From Clostridiales bacterium (GTDB lineage Bacteria > Bacillota > Clostridia > Peptostreptococcales > Anaerovoracaceae), in assembly GCA_009778945.1 (NCBI GenBank), contig WRFF01000058.1, positions 1 through 9,471 of the forward strand: 9,471 nucleotides of DNA, written 5' to 3'. The translations under genes and the position numbers were made by a program. This document shows, piece by piece, positions 6,480 through 9,471 of this stretch. The notes beneath the pieces are model-generated. The model worked only from the letters and a program-made list of their open reading frames with translations, searched no databases and was not told the origin of the DNA. Each line of letters begins with the position of its first letter. The stretch's first letter is position 1.

Positions 6480-7982
6480 ATGACGGAAAAAGAACAGACA
6501 ATAGAAGCGCTGCGCGCGGAAAACGCGCGGCTTACAGAGGAGATAGAGTCCCTGCGCAGAGAGAGCGTAACCGCTTTTTTGATCGGGGACGCCGTGGCGG
6601 ACGGAATCTGCGTGACCGACGGGAACAGCGTTGTCACGCGCATCAACCGAGGGTACACGGAAATCACGGGGATCACAGAAGCGGATATCCTCGGGCGGAA
6701 TGTGGAAGAACTTCTGCAGGAAGGGTATTTCTCCTGTGTGGTGTCCCCGGAAGTGGTCCGGCGCAAGGAAAAAGTCTCAGCCATGGCTGTTGTGCGCAAG
6801 AACAACAATCGCGTTCTCCTTGTCGGCACGCCGTTTATGGACGAGGACGGCGAGGTCGTGCGCGTTGTCACGGTGATGCGCAACCTGACGGAACTTTTGA
6901 AGCTCCGCGAGGAACTCGAAACAGCGGAGAAGAAAAAGGAGCAGTACAAGGCGCAGCTCAAGTCGCTGAAACAGGAACAAGGCGAGCGGGGATTTATCGC
7001 GGCGTCCGAGAGGATGCGTTATGTGAAGGAACTGATCGACCACGTTGCGCAGAGCGACGCGACGGTATTGATCACGGGCGAGACGGGAAGCGGAAAAGAA
7101 GTCGTGGCACGCGAGATATACAAACTCTCGGCGCGCAGCAACGGGCCTTATGTGAAGGTCAACTGCGCGGCGATCCCGGACGGGCTGCTTGAATCGGAGC
7201 TCTTCGGTTACGAGCGCGGCGCTTTCACGGGCGCGGGCCCGCGCGAGAAAAAAGGGTATTTCGAGATGGCGAACGGCGGTACGATCCTGCTCGACGAAAT
7301 CAGCGAGATGCCGCTGCATCTGCAGCCCAAAATCCTGCGTGTCCTGCAGGAAAAGGAAATCACGCGCGTCGGCGGGACGAGGCCGGTGAAGCTGGATATC
7401 CGCATTATCGCCTCAACGAACCGCGTGCTGAAGGATATGATCGCCGCCGGAGATTTTCGCGCGGATCTGTATTACCGCCTCAATGTCTACCCGATCCACT
7501 TACCGTCGCTGCGCGAACGCAGGGATGACATCCGTCCGCTTACAGACGCTTTTCTTGCGCGCTTCAACGCGCTTTACAGGAAGTCAAAGGAGTTTTCCGA
7601 AGAAGCGATGCAAATGCTTTTGGATTTTGACTGGCCCGGCAATGTGCGTGAGCTTGAAAACGCGGTGGAGCGGATGGCGATCATCCTGCCGGGCCGCTTG
7701 ATTTCCGCGGAGGATGTGCGCGGGATCATCCTGCAAAACAGTCCCGGAAGCGAGGCGCCCGCCGCGGAGGATGATGCGGAAGACGAGGCCGGAGGCGCGC
7801 TGAAGGAACGCCTCGCGGTGTTGGAGAAGCGGCTGATTCGCGAAGCGGTCGAGAAATACGGCAATTCCTACGCGGCGGCGGACGCTTTGGGCATCTCACA
7901 GCCCAGCGTTGTTCGCAAGGCGCACGCGTACGGGATTGCGCTTTCGGGCCGTGAAGGAAGCGCTCGGAAAGACCCTGAGTAG
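6480..7982 (+). CDS. PAS-domain sigma-54-dependent transcriptional activator
   Basis: The product is 500 residues and belongs to the bacterial enhancer-binding proteins, which use ATP to remodel RNA polymerase bearing sigma-54. Domain order: an N-terminal coiled coil (about 1-28, heptads of Leu/Ile); a PAS sensor (about 32-140); a Lys/Glu/Gln-rich helical linker to about 165; the AAA+ domain (about 175-410) with Walker A GETGSGKE at 200-207, the sigma-54-contacting loop GAFTGA at 247-252, Walker B LLDEI with Asp272/Glu273, and FRADLYYRLNV with the arginine finger; then a C-terminal helix-turn-helix (GNSYAAADALGISQPSVVRK), of the Fis/TyrR-like type. All catalytic residues are present. ATG 6480 follows AGGG by 5 bases and opens the coiled coil. 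There is no receiver domain, so the PAS domain probably senses a small ligand or redox state. The signal and target are unknown; the adjacent carrier is the obvious candidate partner. Confidence 0.94.
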   Translation: MTEKEQTIEALRAENARLTEEIESLRRESVTAFLIGDAVADGICVTDGNSVVTRINRGYTEITGITEADILGRNVEELLQEGYFSCVVSPEVVRRKEKVSAMAVVRKNNNRVLLVGTPFMDEDGEVVRVVTVMRNLTELLKLREELETAEKKKEQYKAQLKSLKQEQGERGFIAASERMRYVKELIDHVAQSDATVLITGETGSGKEVVAREIYKLSARSNGPYVKVNCAAIPDGLLESELFGYERGAFTGAGPREKKGYFEMANGGTILLDEISEMPLHLQPKILRVLQEKEITRVGGTRPVKLDIRIIASTNRVLKDMIAAGDFRADLYYRLNVYPIHLPSLRERRDDIRPLTDAFLARFNALYRKSKEFSEEAMQMLLDFDWPGNVRELENAVERMAIILPGRLISAEDVRGIILQNSPGSEAPAAEDDAEDEAGGALKERLAVLEKRLIREAVEKYGNSYAAADALGISQPSVVRKAHAYGIALSGREGSARKDPE

Positions 7983-8933
7983 ATGTATTTCGAGTTCGTC
8001 ATCTTTTTTCTGTTGCTCGCGACGGGGTATTGCTGCAAAAGGTTCGGGATCTTCGGAGACGCTGCGATCAATAATATTAACCGGTTTATCATCCTGATCG
8101 CTTATCCGGCGCTTATCCTCGTGCGCACGAGCTCCTTAGACATGACCCACCGCATCTTCCTCAATTTTCTGCTTATGATCGCGCTGTCGGTGGCTCTGCT
8201 GCTGGTCTACGCCGGTTATGCCTATGTGTACGCGAAGAAGCGGCGTTTCCCGTCCGAGGAAGCGCCGGCGGCGGAATTGGCCATGATCTGTCCGAACAAC
8301 GGATTTATGGGGTTTCCGATCGCCGATACCTTTTTCGGGGATATGGGGCTGCTCTATATGGTTGCAAGCAATGTGGCGCTCAATACGTTTTTCTTCACAT
8401 ACGGCGTCACCGCGCTGATGCGCGGGCGCGGAGAAGCGGGCGAACCGTTTCTGCGCAAACTGAAAAATATCGCGCTGCTCGTCGTGAACCCTAAGGTCAG
8501 CGCCGCGATCGTCGGGATCGTGTTCTGCGTCAACCATATCGTGATCCCGGATTTTCTCGAACAATTTTTGCAGCAGGTCGGCAACTGCGCGACGCCGCTC
8601 GCCATGATCTCGATCGGCACAATCATCGCGGGCGGGTTCGGCGCCGCTTCCCTGAAGAATTCGGTCCTTGTGGAGGCGGTGATCGGCAAGGTCCTCATTA
8701 TCCCGCTTTTTACGTTCGCAATCGTTTGGTTCCTGCCTATTGACCCGATGGTAAAGCTCATTCTTATCGTCGCGAGCACGCTGCCGACCGCAACGACCAT
8801 TCCGATTCTGGGCGAGCAGTACCGCAGGGGCAAGGAACTCGCCGGTACGATCCTTGTTGTGTCCACATTGATTTCGATGGGGACGATCCCTCTGGGCATC
8901 TGGCTGCTCGGTTTGACGGGTTTGCCCGGATAA
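7983..8933 (+). CDS. AEC-family (auxin efflux carrier/malate permease type) transporter
   Basis: The 316-residue membrane protein has about ten hydrophobic segments in two similar halves of five, as in the AEC/bile-acid-arginine-riboflavin transporter fold. Family marks are the Asn-Asn-Gly-Phe-Met-Gly-Phe-Pro stretch at 105-112, NPKVSAAIVGI at the start of the second half, the broken helix around Pro205 (CATPLAMISIGTII), and LPTATTIPILGEQY with Pro268. Bacterial members such as MleP and MdcF carry malate, malonate or related organic acids; the substrate here is not readable. The ATG follows the stop of the activator gene with no base between (TAG-ATG), so translation is probably coupled; GGAAAG at 7966-7971 is the likely ribosome binding site. 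This coupling suggests that the activator senses or controls what the carrier moves, but that is an inference. Confidence 0.9.
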   Translation: MYFEFVIFFLLLATGYCCKRFGIFGDAAINNINRFIILIAYPALILVRTSSLDMTHRIFLNFLLMIALSVALLLVYAGYAYVYAKKRRFPSEEAPAAELAMICPNNGFMGFPIADTFFGDMGLLYMVASNVALNTFFFTYGVTALMRGRGEAGEPFLRKLKNIALLVVNPKVSAAIVGIVFCVNHIVIPDFLEQFLQQVGNCATPLAMISIGTIIAGGFGAASLKNSVLVEAVIGKVLIIPLFTFAIVWFLPIDPMVKLILIVASTLPTATTIPILGEQYRRGKELAGTILVVSTLISMGTIPLGIWLLGLTGLPG

Positions 8934-8939
8934 AGGAGG
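8933..8939 (+). promoter_or_regulatory. Strong ribosome binding site for ispH
   Basis: AAGGAGG overlaps the last base of the AEC stop codon and sits 5 bases before the GTG at 8945. It also precedes an ATG at 8943 in another frame, but only the GTG frame encodes IspH. Confidence 0.75.
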
Positions 8940-8944
8940 CTGAT

Positions 8945-9471
8945 GTGGAAATTATATGCGCGCGCTATATGGGATTTTGCGGCGGCGTGGACCGCGCCAT
9001 CCGCATGGCTGAACAGGCGCTTTCCGGACCCGAAGACGTCTGGTCGGTCGGCCAGATTATCCATAACGAAGAGGTTATGCGCGAGCTTGCCGGGAAGGGA
9101 TTGCATATCGCCGCATCGTTGGCGGATGTGCCGGACGGGGCGACGGTCATCGTGCGTTCGCACGGGGAAGGGCCTGAATTTTTTGAAGCGGCGGCGGCGA
9201 AGGGGCTGCATATCGTGGACGCCACCTGCCCGAAGGTCGCACGGATCCACGAGCTGGTCCAGGGTGCGGACGTGCGGGGCGAGCATGTCATCATCGTCGG
9301 AGATACGTCGCATCCGGAAGTGAAAGCGGTCAAGGCTTGGGGAGGCGTGCCTCGTGCGACGGTAGTGGATGGTATTCAAGGACTACGCGAACAGGCGGCC
9401 GAATCTTTTGAGCTCGGCGAAACGCTTTTTGTCGTGTCCCAAACGACGTATGACAAGGAAGCGTTCGAGGA
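8945..9471 (+). CDS. ispH: 4-hydroxy-3-methylbut-2-enyl diphosphate reductase IspH (LytB), N-terminal part
   Basis: IspH is the last enzyme of the MEP isoprenoid pathway; it reduces HMBPP to IPP and DMAPP with a [4Fe-4S] cluster. Only 175 codons are present, and the window end cuts the gene. Reading from GTG 8945 gives residues that fall at almost exactly the E. coli numbers: Cys12 (GFCGGV), His40 (IHNEE), His73 (RSHGEGP), Cys95 (DATCPKV), His123 and Glu125 (SHPEV) and Thr167 (SQTTYD). E. coli has C12, H41, H74, C96, H124, E126 and T167. This agreement settles the unusual GTG start. The third cluster cysteine (about 197) lies outside the window. In many Clostridia IspH is fused to ribosomal S1 domains; whether this one is cannot be seen. 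It follows the AEC gene by 11 bases and is probably co-transcribed. Confidence 0.95.
   Translation, partial: MEIICARYMGFCGGVDRAIRMAEQALSGPEDVWSVGQIIHNEEVMRELAGKGLHIAASLADVPDGATVIVRSHGEGPEFFEAAAAKGLHIVDATCPKVARIHELVQGADVRGEHVIIVGDTSHPEVKAVKAWGGVPRATVVDGIQGLREQAAESFELGETLFVVSQTTYDKEAFE

Noticed and set aside
6463..6480. Possible sigma-54 promoter beginning TGGCAG before the activator gene
   Set aside because: The -12 element (TTGC at the required distance) is absent.
8943..9323. An ATG-started + strand frame overlapping the ispH start
   Set aside because: It shares the ribosome binding site, but its product is Arg/Ser-rich and meaningless, while the GTG frame two bases on gives every known IspH active-site residue at the right number.
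8354..9379. A 341-codon - strand frame opposite the AEC and ispH genes
   Set aside because: It is antisense to two recognised genes and has no family features; a by-product of codon bias.

Overview
This window reads as chromosomal housekeeping DNA from a Gram-positive bacterium of the Clostridia type (Bacillota). The reasons are the compact run dnaG - rpoD - trmK, the MEP-pathway gene ispH, a MATE exporter close to the MATE families of gut Clostridia, and a PAS/sigma-54 activator beside an AEC carrier. Coding DNA is moderately GC-rich with GC-rich third positions, so many long but meaningless frames lie antisense to the genes. I cannot name a genus. All real genes are on the + strand and tightly packed: gaps are 33, 92, 7, 17, 7, 0 and 11 bases. 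No tRNA, rRNA, CRISPR array, insertion sequence or phage gene was seen.

Layout. 1-74: an AT-rich imperfect hairpin (18-52), then a ribosome binding site. 75-791: a lipoprotein of unknown role whose C-terminal domain carries the hallmarks of a cystatin (QVVAG loop, N-terminal Gly pair, second hairpin). 825-2195: a MATE-family multidrug/cation exporter. 2196-2287: a short spacer with a possible -10 box. 2288-4069: DNA primase. 4077-5924: housekeeping sigma factor RpoD. 5942-6472: a short TrmK tRNA methyltransferase. 6480-7982: a PAS-AAA+-HTH sigma-54 activator. 7983-8933: an AEC-family carrier starting on the base after the activator's stop. 8945-9471: the first 175 codons of IspH, cut by the window end.

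The main discovery is inside rpoD. The protein is 615 residues, far longer than a Bacillus-type sigma-A (about 370). The extra sequence sits between regions 1.2 and 2.1, the place occupied by the non-conserved region of E. coli sigma-70. Here it is not arbitrary: residues 124-249 align almost without gaps (one single-residue indel) with residues 350-474, a stretch spanning the end of region 1.2, all of region 2 and the start of region 3. The first unit has a canonical region 1.2 but a decayed region 2 that has lost the -10-reading residues. The second has a decayed region 1.2 but canonical regions 2, 3 and 4. This looks like an ancient internal tandem duplication followed by reciprocal decay.

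How the genes may work together: primase, sigma factor and TrmK form the usual replication/transcription/tRNA-modification run of Bacillota, probably read together with the genes after it. The activator and carrier form a coupled pair, but I found no -24/-12 promoter in the window, so the activator's target promoter is probably elsewhere. The lipoprotein and exporter upstream may be a separate surface/export pair; their link to the core operon is only proximity.
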